From contig NZ_WTYJ01000003.1 in NCBI RefSeq assembly GCF_009827305.1, positions 248,001 to 312,000 of the forward strand: a stretch of 64,000 nucleotides of DNA, read 5' to 3'. The DNA is from Croceibacterium xixiisoli (GTDB lineage: Bacteria; Pseudomonadota; Alphaproteobacteria; Sphingomonadales; Sphingomonadaceae). The position numbers were made by a program, and so were the translations under genes. Each line of letters opens with the position of its first letter. The stretch's first letter is position 1. The notes below the pieces were generated by a model that saw nothing but the letters and a program-made list of their open reading frames with translations, was not told where the DNA came from and searched no databases. Below are positions 43,278 through 51,957 of this stretch, one piece after another.

Positions 43278-45320
43278 TTACAGCGTGATGCGCAGGCTGG
43301 CGTAGGCTGCGCGCGCATCGGCGGGGGCGTGCAGGCTCTTTTCGCCATCCCACCAGACATAGTCATAACGGTCATTGGTCAGATTGCGGATCTGGCCCGC
43401 AATCTCGACCTTCGGGTTCAGACGATAGGCGATTTCGGCATTGAACACCGCATATCCGCCAAACCGGCCGGGCAGGTTCGATGGGTCGATCTCGTAATTC
43501 GACTGGCCATTGCCGGTCAGCGTCAGGCGAAGCTGATCGGTCGGGCGATAGTCGATCCCGCCGGAAAGGATGAATTCCGGAACGTGATTGATCTTGTTGC
43601 CCAGCTGTTCCGGATTGGAGGGGTTGGGCTGCACGATCCGCCCATGCTGCTTGGACACCGCCACCCACAGATTGATGTCCGACGTGGGTTTGAAGTTCGC
43701 CTGGGCGTCGAACCCGATGCGGCGGGTCTGGCCGATATTGGTGTAGACAGCGGTCAGCTCGTTATACAAAACCTCCCCGGTGGCGACCTGCTTCCAGGCG
43801 GCGATGCGGCCTTCGAACCAGGATCCCTGGCTCAGCTTCAGGCCCAGTTCCCACCCATCGTTGTATGACGGGCTGAGATTGGTCGTCTGCGGCGGAATCA
43901 GATAGCTGGCTGAACCCAGCCCCACCTGGAAGGTGCGGCCATAATTGCCATAGGCCGTCACGCCGTTGATCGGGGTGATCGCCGCGCTGATCTTGGGCTG
44001 GCCGATCGTGCCGTAATCATTGACCGGATAGGTCGATCCACCGATGCGGTCTTCGAAATTGCCCTCGATCCGGTCGATGCGATAGGCGGGGGTGATGCGC
44101 AGCCAGTCGGTCGGCTCGATCACCGCCTGGATGTAACCGCCATAGTTCGAAAAATCGAAATATTGCGCGATGACATAGGAATTGCGGACCCGCTCGGTCG
44201 TCAGATAGCGGCCCAGATGGTTGTCCTGGATCTGGAAATCGGCGCCCACTTCGAATGACAGGGCATGCAGCAGATTGCCGACATCGGGCTGCCAGTTCAC
44301 GGCTGCCAGGCCGCCATATTGCCGCTGCTTGGTGATCCGTTCCTGCTGGGAAATGCTCTCCGAAAACCGCACGAAGCGCGTGTCGTCGAAATCGATCATG
44401 AACAGCTTCGCCCGGGTGCTGAGCTGCGATGTCACATCGGCATCGAAATGCAGGCTGTAGTGCTGGATCTTGCGATTGCCGCCATCCGTCGCGGAGACAG
44501 GATAGGACTGGCGTGGATTTTCAGCGGAATCCTCTGCCGTCAGGAAGCCGGGTTCCTGGCCCTTGCCATGGTAATAACGGGCAATGGCACCCAGGCTGAA
44601 ACCCTCGCCATTGTAGAACCACTTGCCCGAAATGTTGAAACGGTCGCCCTCTGCATGGTCGCGATATCCGCCCGTGTGGCGATAGCCGACGAAATAGTTC
44701 TGGGTGAAGGCGCCGGTTTCATAGCCGGCCGATAGCTGGCCATCATAGGTGCCGAAGCTGCCGCCCGATGCCTTGGCATCGACATAGGTGCCGCCCTGGC
44801 GGGTCGAAATGTTCACATTGCCGGCAATGTTGTGCAGGCCGTAACGCGGATCGGATGTGCCGCGCACCACCTCGATCCGGTCGATATCCATCGGCTGGAG
44901 CGCGTCGAGCATCCATGAAAAGCCGTCATTGGTGTTGCTGGGCACACCATCGATCAGCACCTTGACCGCATTGATGCCGCCTTCGCCATTGAAACCGCGG
45001 AAGGAAATCGCGCCGGCGGTGCTGGGACCCTGGCCGAAATTGGTGGTCAGCACGCCCGGCATGCGGGAAAAAAGCTGGAAGGTCGCGTCGACATTTTCCC
45101 GCTGGGCTATCGATCCCGACAGCACGTCGACCGAAGTCAGCACCTTGGAAATCCGGGTCTGGCGGTCGGCCGTCACCACGATCTCGCCGATCGTCAGGCT
45201 GGTGTCGGTGGTGGTCTCGGCGGATGTCGAATTCGTGGCGCTCGCAGTTTGGGCCTGCGCCTGACCGGCAAGAAGAATTGCCAGCGTGATACCGACGCTG
45301 GGCAGGACAAATCTGGACAT
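43278..45320 (-). CDS. TonB-dependent receptor of the metallophore-type import module
   Basis: A 680-residue outer-membrane transporter. The signal peptide ends near LLAGQAQAQ; a TonB-box-like segment lies in LTIGEIVVTADRQTRISK. The plug has SFRGFNGEGGINAVKVLIDGVP and IEVVRGTSDPRYGLHNIAGNVNISTRQGG; the barrel ends in SLRITL. ATG 45320 has AAAGGGG at good spacing. It is divergent from the ABC importer operon and shares with it a spacer holding an AT-rich palindrome. The ligand is probably a metal complex handed to that importer. Confidence 0.88.
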   Translation of the reverse strand: MSRFVLPSVGITLAILLAGQAQAQTASATNSTSAETTTDTSLTIGEIVVTADRQTRISKVLTSVDVLSGSIAQRENVDATFQLFSRMPGVLTTNFGQGPSTAGAISFRGFNGEGGINAVKVLIDGVPSNTNDGFSWMLDALQPMDIDRIEVVRGTSDPRYGLHNIAGNVNISTRQGGTYVDAKASGGSFGTYDGQLSAGYETGAFTQNYFVGYRHTGGYRDHAEGDRFNISGKWFYNGEGFSLGAIARYYHGKGQEPGFLTAEDSAENPRQSYPVSATDGGNRKIQHYSLHFDADVTSQLSTRAKLFMIDFDDTRFVRFSESISQQERITKQRQYGGLAAVNWQPDVGNLLHALSFEVGADFQIQDNHLGRYLTTERVRNSYVIAQYFDFSNYGGYIQAVIEPTDWLRITPAYRIDRIEGNFEDRIGGSTYPVNDYGTIGQPKISAAITPINGVTAYGNYGRTFQVGLGSASYLIPPQTTNLSPSYNDGWELGLKLSQGSWFEGRIAAWKQVATGEVLYNELTAVYTNIGQTRRIGFDAQANFKPTSDINLWVAVSKQHGRIVQPNPSNPEQLGNKINHVPEFILSGGIDYRPTDQLRLTLTGNGQSNYEIDPSNLPGRFGGYAVFNAEIAYRLNPKVEIAGQIRNLTNDRYDYVWWDGEKSLHAPADARAAYASLRITL

Positions 45321-45410
45321 GAAACCCCTTTCTTGGCGCGCCGCCGACGCAGCGCGCATGTTCACCGGCATTTACGCATCAGCACAGGCTGCCCCTCCAC
45401 CGCCAGATGC

Positions 45411-45425
45411 AAATTTTCAAAATTT
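45411..45425. promoter_or_regulatory. AT-rich palindrome between receptor and ABC importer
   Basis: AAATTTTCAAAATTT is a perfect 7-bp inverted repeat around one base, in a GC-rich background and centred in the 142-base divergent spacer. It has the size of a dimeric metalloregulator site and could switch both units. No specific regulator consensus is matched with confidence. Confidence 0.5.
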
Positions 45426-45462
45426 CTGCAGGGCAAAGCAGTTCATCTGCGTAAAGGCCTAT

Positions 45463-47049
45463 ATGCCATTCGCAGATTCTCTTTCGTCTCGATCTCCCCA
45501 AATCCCCTGTTCCCGCCGCCAGGCACTGTTTGGCGCGGGCGCGTTTCTGGGCCTTGCTGCCTGCGGTCAGCCGCATCTGGACGCGGGCGAGGGGATATTG
45601 CGCGTCATCGGGCCGTGGGATCTGGGCGGTTTCGATCCCACCAAATCCGGCGCCATGTTCAGCCGCCTGCAGATCGCCGAAACGCTGATCGAATCCGACA
45701 ATGCCGGCACGCCGCTTCCCGGGTTGGCGACCGGATGGACGACCTCGCCCGATGGTCTGGTTTGGACATTCCGGCTCCGTCCTGCGGTGCTGTTCCACGA
45801 CGGCAGCACGCTCAACGCCGCCCACACCGCCTGGGCGCTGCGCCGGGCGATGGAACCACCGGCCACCCTGTCGCTGGCTCCGGTTGCGGACATCACTTCT
45901 CAGGGGGATGACATGGTCATCATCCGCCTGACCAAACCCTTCGCACCGCTGCTGCATCTGCTGTCGCACACCAGCACGCAGATCTGGGCACCCGCCGCAT
46001 TTGGCCCGAACGGCGATGTCCGCAATGTGATCGCCAGCGGGCCTTACCGCCTCACGCGCTTCGAACCGCCGTTGCGCATGGATACGGCATTCTTCGCCGG
46101 GCATCGCGGCGGCCCCCGTTCGGTCAAGGGCTCGGCCTATATGACGGTCAGCCGGATGGAGACGCGCACGCTGATTGCAGAGGGGCGCCAAGCCGATCTC
46201 ATCTATTCGATCGATGCCCCGTCAGCGCGCCATATCCTGGCAGACAGCCGGAACCAGATCATCGCGGCACAGATGCCGCGCACGCTGATCCTGAAGGTGA
46301 ATTCCGGCAACCCGAAGCTGGCCGATCTGCGGGTGCGGCGCGCCATCAGCCTGGCGATCGACCGGCAGGGGATCGCCAGCGGCATCTTGCTCGATCCTTC
46401 GCTGGCGGCGGGGCAATTGTTCCCACCCATGCTGCAAGGCTGGCACGATCCCGATCTGCCGCCACTGGGCCGGAATGTGGAACAGGCTGGCGATCTGCTG
46501 TCGCAGGCAGGCTGGCTGAGAGAGGGGGACGGCATCCGCAGGCGCGATGATCAATCTCTGCACATCACGCTGAAGACCTATTCCGACCGCGCGGAATTGC
46601 CCGTGCTGGCGGCCGCGCTGCAGGAACAACTCCGGCTGGTTGGCATCGCGGTCGAGGTGCAGATCAACAATTCCAGCGATATCCCGCTGTCGCATCGCGA
46701 CAAGACCGTGGAACTGGCGCTGGTCGCCCGCAACTATGCCAATTTCGTCGATCCGACCATCTCGGTCATCCAGGATTTCGGGCGCGGCGGCGGCGATTTC
46801 GGGGCCACCGGCTGGGTCAATCGGCCGGTCGAACAGGCGATCGACGATCTGCTCACCCATGGTGATCCCGATGGCCGGCGCAGGCGCGGCATCGCGCAGG
46901 TGCTGCAGGCAGAACTGCCGGTCATTCCGATCAGCTGGTACATGGAACGCGTCGCCCTCAGTGATCGTGTTGCGGGTGGTGTCTCCTTCGATCCCTATGA
47001 ACGGACGCTGCGGATCGCCGATGTGCGTCTGGCTGGGGGGCGGTCATGA
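45463..47049 (+). CDS. ABC transporter solute-binding lipoprotein (peptide/nickel, family 5)
   Basis: A 528-residue binding protein of the DppA/NikA type. The start ATG 45463 follows AAAGG; longer upstream readings cross the divergent promoter. The N-terminus has SRRQALFGAGAFLGLAAC, a lipobox (LAAC) and perhaps a Tat-like twin Arg. Family features: GLATGWTTSPDGLVWTFRLR and, near the end, ELPVIPISWYMERVALSD. It is overlapped by the first permease gene. Ligands of this class are oligopeptides, opines, or metal chelates (nickel, metallophores). The receptor and PepSY neighbours favour a metal chelate. Confidence 0.87.
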   Translation: MPFADSLSSRSPQIPCSRRQALFGAGAFLGLAACGQPHLDAGEGILRVIGPWDLGGFDPTKSGAMFSRLQIAETLIESDNAGTPLPGLATGWTTSPDGLVWTFRLRPAVLFHDGSTLNAAHTAWALRRAMEPPATLSLAPVADITSQGDDMVIIRLTKPFAPLLHLLSHTSTQIWAPAAFGPNGDVRNVIASGPYRLTRFEPPLRMDTAFFAGHRGGPRSVKGSAYMTVSRMETRTLIAEGRQADLIYSIDAPSARHILADSRNQIIAAQMPRTLILKVNSGNPKLADLRVRRAISLAIDRQGIASGILLDPSLAAGQLFPPMLQGWHDPDLPPLGRNVEQAGDLLSQAGWLREGDGIRRRDDQSLHITLKTYSDRAELPVLAAALQEQLRLVGIAVEVQINNSSDIPLSHRDKTVELALVARNYANFVDPTISVIQDFGRGGGDFGATGWVNRPVEQAIDDLLTHGDPDGRRRRGIAQVLQAELPVIPISWYMERVALSDRVAGGVSFDPYERTLRIADVRLAGGRS

Positions 47050-47990
47050 AGCTTGCTCCGATCCTGCTTCGCCGGCTGATCCAGGCGGTGCTCGTCGCGC
47101 TGGTCATTTCCACGCTGGCCTTCTTCCTGATGCGCAGCCTGCCCGGCGATATGGCGTTTCGCGTTGCTGCCGGGCGCTACGGCCCGGACATGGTCTCTGT
47201 CGCCGCTGCCGAAGCCGTTCGGGCAGAACTTGGCCTCGGGCGACCGATGCTGGAGGCGCTGGGAATCTGGCTGGGCCGGTTGGCCAGCTTCGATCTGGGG
47301 GTTTCCTTCGTCAATGGCGGCTCCGTTGCGGCGCAGCTCGGTCATGAACTCGGCTATACGCTGCGGCTGGCCTGTGCTGCTGCCGTGGCTGCCTTCATCA
47401 TCGCGGTTCCCGTCGGCGTCGCGGCGGGTTCTCGGCCCGGTGGGCTGATGGACAGGGGCAGCCTGGTGGTGTCGGTCATCCTGCGCAGCGTGCCGCCATT
47501 TCTGATGGGCTTGGTGCTGATCATCGTGTTTTCGCTCCAGCTCCAATGGCTGCCGAGCGCGGGCTATGAAAATCGCGGCTCTGACATTCTGCCGGCGCTG
47601 ACGCTCGGGCTTGGGCTCGCCGGTCCGATGTCGCGCATCGTGCGCGAAGCTGTCTTTCAGGTCCGGTCTCAGCCGTTCCATCTGTTCGCCCGGACCAAGG
47701 GGCTGGGCGCCCGCGCGGTGATGCTGCGCCATACGCTGCGCAATGCCGCCGTGCCGGTGGTCGCCTATTCCGGCACCCAGCTGGCGCTGCTGATCGAAGG
47801 CGTGGTGGTGGTCGAATCGCTGTTTTCCTGGCCGGGCATCGGCCACGCGCTGGTGCATGCGATCTTTGCCCGCGATGTGCCGATGATCCAGGGGGCCATT
47901 CTGGTCATGAGCCTGGGCTACGTCGCCCTCAATGCCCTGATCGATATAGCGGTTCGCGTGATCGATCCCCGCGTGGAGGAACCGGCATGA
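47046..47990 (+). CDS. ABC transporter permease (DppB/NikB-like)
   Basis: A 314-residue inner-membrane permease with six hydrophobic segments. The start RRLIQAVLVALVISTLAFFLMR is typical (only LIQAVLVALVISTLAFF is core). The EAA loop that contacts the ATPase is in FARTKGLGARAVMLRHTLRNA (core KGLGARAVMLRHTLRN). It overlaps the binding-protein gene by four bases at its start and the second permease by four bases at its end. Confidence 0.92.
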   Translation: MKLAPILLRRLIQAVLVALVISTLAFFLMRSLPGDMAFRVAAGRYGPDMVSVAAAEAVRAELGLGRPMLEALGIWLGRLASFDLGVSFVNGGSVAAQLGHELGYTLRLACAAAVAAFIIAVPVGVAAGSRPGGLMDRGSLVVSVILRSVPPFLMGLVLIIVFSLQLQWLPSAGYENRGSDILPALTLGLGLAGPMSRIVREAVFQVRSQPFHLFARTKGLGARAVMLRHTLRNAAVPVVAYSGTQLALLIEGVVVVESLFSWPGIGHALVHAIFARDVPMIQGAILVMSLGYVALNALIDIAVRVIDPRVEEPA

Positions 47991-48817
47991 TCACGGATGA
48001 CGATTTCCTGCCCGATCTGGCCGAACGGCCATGGCTGACGCGGCAACGCCAGCTGGGCATTGCCATTCTGGTGCTTGTGCTGCTCTTCGCTGTCGTGCCG
48101 ATTGTCACGGCGCCCGATCCCCGCGTGCAGGATCTGACCCGGGTGCTGCAATCGCCTGACGCGCTGCACCTGCTGGGGACGGACCAGCTGGGCCGCGATG
48201 TGCTCGCGCGCGTGTCGGCCGGTGCGCGGCTGACCTGCGGCCTGGCGCTGCTGTGCGTGCTGACGGCCGCCTGCATCGGCAGCGCCGCCGGTCTGGCGGC
48301 GGCTTGGTGTGGAGGCTGGGTCAATCGCACATTGGCAACAGTGGCGGACATGATCCTGGCGGTTCCCGTCCTGCTGATCGTGCTGTTGCTGGTCGCCTTC
48401 GCGCCCGGCCATCTGCTGCCGATCTATCTGGCCCTGGCATTGAGCATGTGGGTGGAATATTTCCGGCTGGTTCGCGCCCATGCCCTGCGCGTGCTGGCCA
48501 GTCCGCATGTGGAATCCGCCCGTCTGCTGGGCTTCAGTCCCGCCTATGTCACCCGCTGGCACCTGTGGCCTGAACTGGCGCCTTACGTCGGCTCCGTCAT
48601 GGTCATGGGCACCGCCACGGCGGTTCTGGCTCTTGCGGCGGTTGGTTTCGTCGGCACCGGCCTGCGCCCACCAACGGCAGAGCTGGGCCTGATGATGAGC
48701 GAATCCTTCGCCTATTGGCGCGATGCGCCCTGGCTGCTGTTGTCGCCGGTGGCCGTGCTGGTCGCCGGGGTGGTCGGTCTCGCACTTACCACCGGTCTGG
48801 GGGAGGACCGGCCATGA
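47987..48817 (+). CDS. ABC transporter permease (DppC/NikC-like)
   Basis: A 276-residue permease, shorter than many DppC proteins. It begins with a cytoplasmic N-terminus and a transmembrane helix (QLGIAILVLVLLFAVVPIV), has the conserved HLLGTDQLGRDVLARVSAGAR and the EAA-type loop in SARLLGFSPAYVTRWHLWPEL (core LLGFSPAYVTRWHLWPE). Four-base overlaps join it to both neighbours, so the permeases are made in step. Confidence 0.92.
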   Translation: MITDDDFLPDLAERPWLTRQRQLGIAILVLVLLFAVVPIVTAPDPRVQDLTRVLQSPDALHLLGTDQLGRDVLARVSAGARLTCGLALLCVLTAACIGSAAGLAAAWCGGWVNRTLATVADMILAVPVLLIVLLLVAFAPGHLLPIYLALALSMWVEYFRLVRAHALRVLASPHVESARLLGFSPAYVTRWHLWPELAPYVGSVMVMGTATAVLALAAVGFVGTGLRPPTAELGLMMSESFAYWRDAPWLLLSPVAVLVAGVVGLALTTGLGEDRP

Positions 48818-50217
48818 ACGCCCTCACAGTCGAAAACCTGTCGATCCGCCACCAGGATCAGATCTTGCTGGAACCGGTCAGCTTCACGGTGGGGGCGGGC
48901 CAATGCATCGTCGTGCTGGGGGAAAGCGGATCGGGAAAATCGCTGCTGGCGCAGGCGATCCTGGGGCTCCTGCCACACGGGCTTGCTGCCGATGGCAGCG
49001 TTATCCTGAAAGATCAGCGTTTCGATGCCGGGGATACGGCCCTGCGTCGGCAGCGCTGGGGACGGGAATTGGGCCTGCTGCCGCAGGAACCGTGGCGCGC
49101 GTTGAACCCGACCATGCGCATTGGCGACCAGGTGGCGGAGGTGCATGCGCTGGTTCGGGGTCGTCCTTGGGCGGAGGCACGCTCCACCGCCCGCGCCGCC
49201 CTGGCAGACATGGGGCTGGCCGATGAATATCGCAGCCTGCCGCATCGTCTGTCGGGCGGCATGGCCCAGCGCGCCACGCTGGCCGCAGCGCGGGCCGGTG
49301 GCGCCTCGATCCTGATTGCGGATGAACCCACCAAAGGCCTGGATATCGCCTTGCGCAGCCGTGTGGTCGACGATCTGAAATCCGTCATGGTCGCTGGTGG
49401 CACGCTGTTCGTCATCACCCATGATGTGCAGGTCGCGCGCGATCTGGGTGGCGAAGTCATCGTCATGCGCGGCGGCCAATTGATGGAACGCGGACCTGGC
49501 GACACTCTGCTGACGGCGCCAGCCAGCGCCTATACCCGCGAATTGCTCGCGGCAGATCCTGCGTCCTGGCCTACCGCTGCGGCTCCGCCTGCCCATGGCG
49601 ACATGATCCTGGCAGCGACCGATCTGGCCAAGACCTACGATGGAAAGCAGCTGTTCGCCGGCCTCGATCTCAGCCTCTCCCGGGGTGATCGGGTCGCTTT
49701 CGTCGGTGCCAGCGGCAGCGGCAAGAGCACGCTGGGCGATATTCTGATCGGCGTACGCAAGCCTGACCGGGGAAGTGTCCGGCGCGGCGGCGGCCTGTCG
49801 GCGCTGGCCTTCCAGAAACTGCATCAGGATCCCGGTGCGGCCTTTGCTCCATCGCTCAGCCTGGCGCGGGCCTTGAATGATGCCGTGCGGCTTCATGGAC
49901 GGAAATGGCAGGATGTCCGGCAATGGATGCGGCGGCTGGGATTGAGCGAGAGCCTGCTTCCGCGCAAACCCGCTGCGCTGTCGAGCGGGGAACTGCAGCG
50001 CTTTGCCTTGTTGCGGATCCTGTTGGTCCGGCCGGCGCTGATCTTCGCCGATGAACCGACTTCCCGCCTCGACCCCATCAACCAGCGGCGCGCGCTTGAG
50101 CTGTTGGCAGAGGTCGCCGCGGAAGAAAACATCGCCCTGCTGCTGGTAACGCATGATCCGGATGTGGCGCGGGCCATCGCGCCGCTGCGCCTGCATCTGC
50201 CGCTGACCGCACAATAG
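48814..50217 (+). CDS. Fused double ATP-binding protein of the ABC importer (DppD-DppF-like)
   Basis: A 467-residue protein with two nucleotide-binding domains. The first has Walker A GESGSGKS, signature LSGGMAQR and Walker B ILIADEPTKGLD. The second has Walker A GASGSGKS, signature LSSGELQR and Walker B LIFADEPTSRLD. It is smaller than YejF-type fusions because the second domain is compact. ATG 48814 overlaps the permease stop; the long in-frame extension upstream is a shadow. It completes the importer, so no separate DppF is needed. Confidence 0.92.
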   Translation: MNALTVENLSIRHQDQILLEPVSFTVGAGQCIVVLGESGSGKSLLAQAILGLLPHGLAADGSVILKDQRFDAGDTALRRQRWGRELGLLPQEPWRALNPTMRIGDQVAEVHALVRGRPWAEARSTARAALADMGLADEYRSLPHRLSGGMAQRATLAAARAGGASILIADEPTKGLDIALRSRVVDDLKSVMVAGGTLFVITHDVQVARDLGGEVIVMRGGQLMERGPGDTLLTAPASAYTRELLAADPASWPTAAAPPAHGDMILAATDLAKTYDGKQLFAGLDLSLSRGDRVAFVGASGSGKSTLGDILIGVRKPDRGSVRRGGGLSALAFQKLHQDPGAAFAPSLSLARALNDAVRLHGRKWQDVRQWMRRLGLSESLLPRKPAALSSGELQRFALLRILLVRPALIFADEPTSRLDPINQRRALELLAEVAAEENIALLLVTHDPDVARAIAPLRLHLPLTAQ

Positions 50218-50223
50218 CCAGCG

Positions 50224-51357
50224 ATGAGCATCACGCCCCGCCTTGTGCGCAACCTTGTTCGCAAGATCCATCTCTGGCTCGGGCTGACGATCGGCCTTTG
50301 GCTGGTGGTGATGGGGCTGACGGGCAGCCTGCTGGCGTTCTATCCCCGCATCGACGCGTGGCTGAACCCTGTTGGTGCTGTGGGTCAGCCGGCGGCATCG
50401 ATGGACGAGATTTACGGCCTGCTGCGGGCAACCTATCCCGAACGTTCAGCCCATTGGCGCATCGAGATCGCCCCAGCCGGTCAGCCGTTCCAGGCCCGGT
50501 CGCTGTCGGCCGAAGACATGGCCGGCACCAGATTCGCGCCGCTGATGGTGTGGATCGATCCGCATGATCCGGCGATCCTGCGGTCGGAGCAATGGGGCCG
50601 CTATGCGATGACCTGGGTCTATGACCTGCATTATCATCTGCAATTGGGGCCGCGCGGGGCGGTCGTGGTCGGCGGGTTCGGCCTGCTGACGCTGATCTTG
50701 CTGCTGACAGGTCTGGTGAACTGGTGGCCGCAACCAGGCTCCTCATTCCGCAAGGCGCTGAGCCTGCGGCGCGGGGCTGCGCCTGTGCGAACATTGTATG
50801 ATGTGCACAGACTGGTCGGCATCGGCGGCATGGCGCTGTTGCTGCCAATGGTGCTGACCGGCGTGATGATGAGCCTGCCTGCCCCCACGCAAGGCGCGCT
50901 GTCCCTGTTCATGCCGGTCAGCGTACCGGTGTCGCCTGCTCCGGTGCTCGAACAGGCTGATGATGGGCGGCAGGTGTCGATCGAAACGGCGCTGGGCACC
51001 GCCCGCAGCATTTTCCCCGCTGCGCCCCTGCGCTGGATCGAAACGCCCGCGTCAGGCGCTGCCAATTATGCGTTCAAGTTCGAAACGGCGGGCGATCCCA
51101 ACCGCCGCTTCCCTCATTCCACCGTCTGGGTCGACCGGCATAGCGGCAGGATCGCAGGCACGCTCGACGCCGGGAAACGGGTCGGGACTGCCTCTGTGGC
51201 GAGCTGGTTCTATCCGTTGCACAGCGGCGAGGTGCTCGGCCTGCCGACCCGGATCGTGGTCTGTCTGGCCGGTTTGCTGCCGCTGGTGCTGTTCGGGTCT
51301 GGTCTCTGGCGCTGGCTGTTGATCCAGCGACGCCACCGCACTCCGGCCGCCGGATGA
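50224..51357 (+). CDS. PepSY-domain membrane protein (siderophore-reductase-like)
   Basis: A 377-residue protein with four main transmembrane segments, starting in RKIHLWLGLTIGLWLVVMGL. It has PepSY-type periplasmic regions (conserved DLHYHLQLGPRG and, late, VASWFYPLHSGEVLG), with His residues that resemble heme-binding sites of the PiuB/FoxB/FsrB group. Some members reduce ferric siderophores or other metal complexes in the periplasm. It lies six bases after the ATPase gene, so it is probably co-transcribed and processes the imported metal complex. Confidence 0.87.
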   Translation: MSITPRLVRNLVRKIHLWLGLTIGLWLVVMGLTGSLLAFYPRIDAWLNPVGAVGQPAASMDEIYGLLRATYPERSAHWRIEIAPAGQPFQARSLSAEDMAGTRFAPLMVWIDPHDPAILRSEQWGRYAMTWVYDLHYHLQLGPRGAVVVGGFGLLTLILLLTGLVNWWPQPGSSFRKALSLRRGAAPVRTLYDVHRLVGIGGMALLLPMVLTGVMMSLPAPTQGALSLFMPVSVPVSPAPVLEQADDGRQVSIETALGTARSIFPAAPLRWIETPASGAANYAFKFETAGDPNRRFPHSTVWVDRHSGRIAGTLDAGKRVGTASVASWFYPLHSGEVLGLPTRIVVCLAGLLPLVLFGSGLWRWLLIQRRHRTPAAG

Positions 51358-51411
51358 GCCAGAATCCGCCCCGAATGGACAGGCCATGATCGATCGGGTT
51401 AGTCATCACCC

Positions 51412-51846
51412 GTGCTGCGGATGATCGCCTTGAGCCTGAAGCGCCATTTGGCGGTGCTGTGCCTTGCACTGACGCTGATCCATTCCGGGGCGGCGACGGC
51501 GCAGATCCTGGACCGCGTGCAGCATTCCGCTGGCGATGTGGCGCAGCATGATCATGGGTTTTTCAGCGCGATCATGCTGGATGACGATCATCACGACCAC
51601 CACGAAGACCATGATCATCACCCGGATGCTACAGATCATGATCGCGCCGTCGATGATCTGCCCGATGGCGCCCAGCATCACCATCATGGCGATATCGCGC
51701 CGGGCTTGATTGTGCGCGATCTCGCAGGGGAGGCTGCGGTCATGCCGGATCGCACCCCGCGCGAATTTCGGTCGGATCCGCATGTTCCCGGATATCGGCA
51801 GGCCGGCCCCGAACGGCCGCCCAGATATCTGGCGCTGAACCGCTGA
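51412..51846 (+). CDS. Histidine-rich exported metal-binding protein
   Basis: A 144-residue ORF from GTG 51412 (ATG 51421 is an alternative). A signal peptide (LKRHLAVLCLALTLIHSGAATAQ, core LAVLCLALTLIHSGAA) precedes a mature part with dense His/Asp clusters: DDDHHDHHEDHDHH and, later, QHHHHGD. The pattern is that of periplasmic metal-buffering proteins for Zn, Ni or Co. No known domain. Its place between the PepSY gene and the HupE/UreJ gene supports metal handling. Confidence 0.77.
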   Translation: MLRMIALSLKRHLAVLCLALTLIHSGAATAQILDRVQHSAGDVAQHDHGFFSAIMLDDDHHDHHEDHDHHPDATDHDRAVDDLPDGAQHHHHGDIAPGLIVRDLAGEAAVMPDRTPREFRSDPHVPGYRQAGPERPPRYLALNR

Positions 51847-51877
51847 GGCGCGGCGGTCCCGCGTGAAACGCGGGTTG

Positions 51878-51920
51878 TAACCGTAAATAACTGAAAGCGG
51901 GTGCGGCCGGGCTCTATCGC
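51878..51920 (+). promoter_or_regulatory. Candidate promoter/operator of hupE, shared with the Btu-like operon
   Basis: A 22-base element (51878-51899; core ACCGTAAATAACT...AAAGCG) matches the one at 59136-59157 at 19 of 22 positions. Thirty-five bases from its start both sites have the box TCTA[T/G]CGC (51913-51920 here). CTGAAA and the TCTAT box are 16 bases apart, as for -35 and -10 elements. GGTTGTAACC (51873-51882) overlaps the left edge. Confidence 0.5.
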
Positions 51921-51957
51921 CTGCCGCCATCCGACCTATCCGAAAAGGATACCGACA

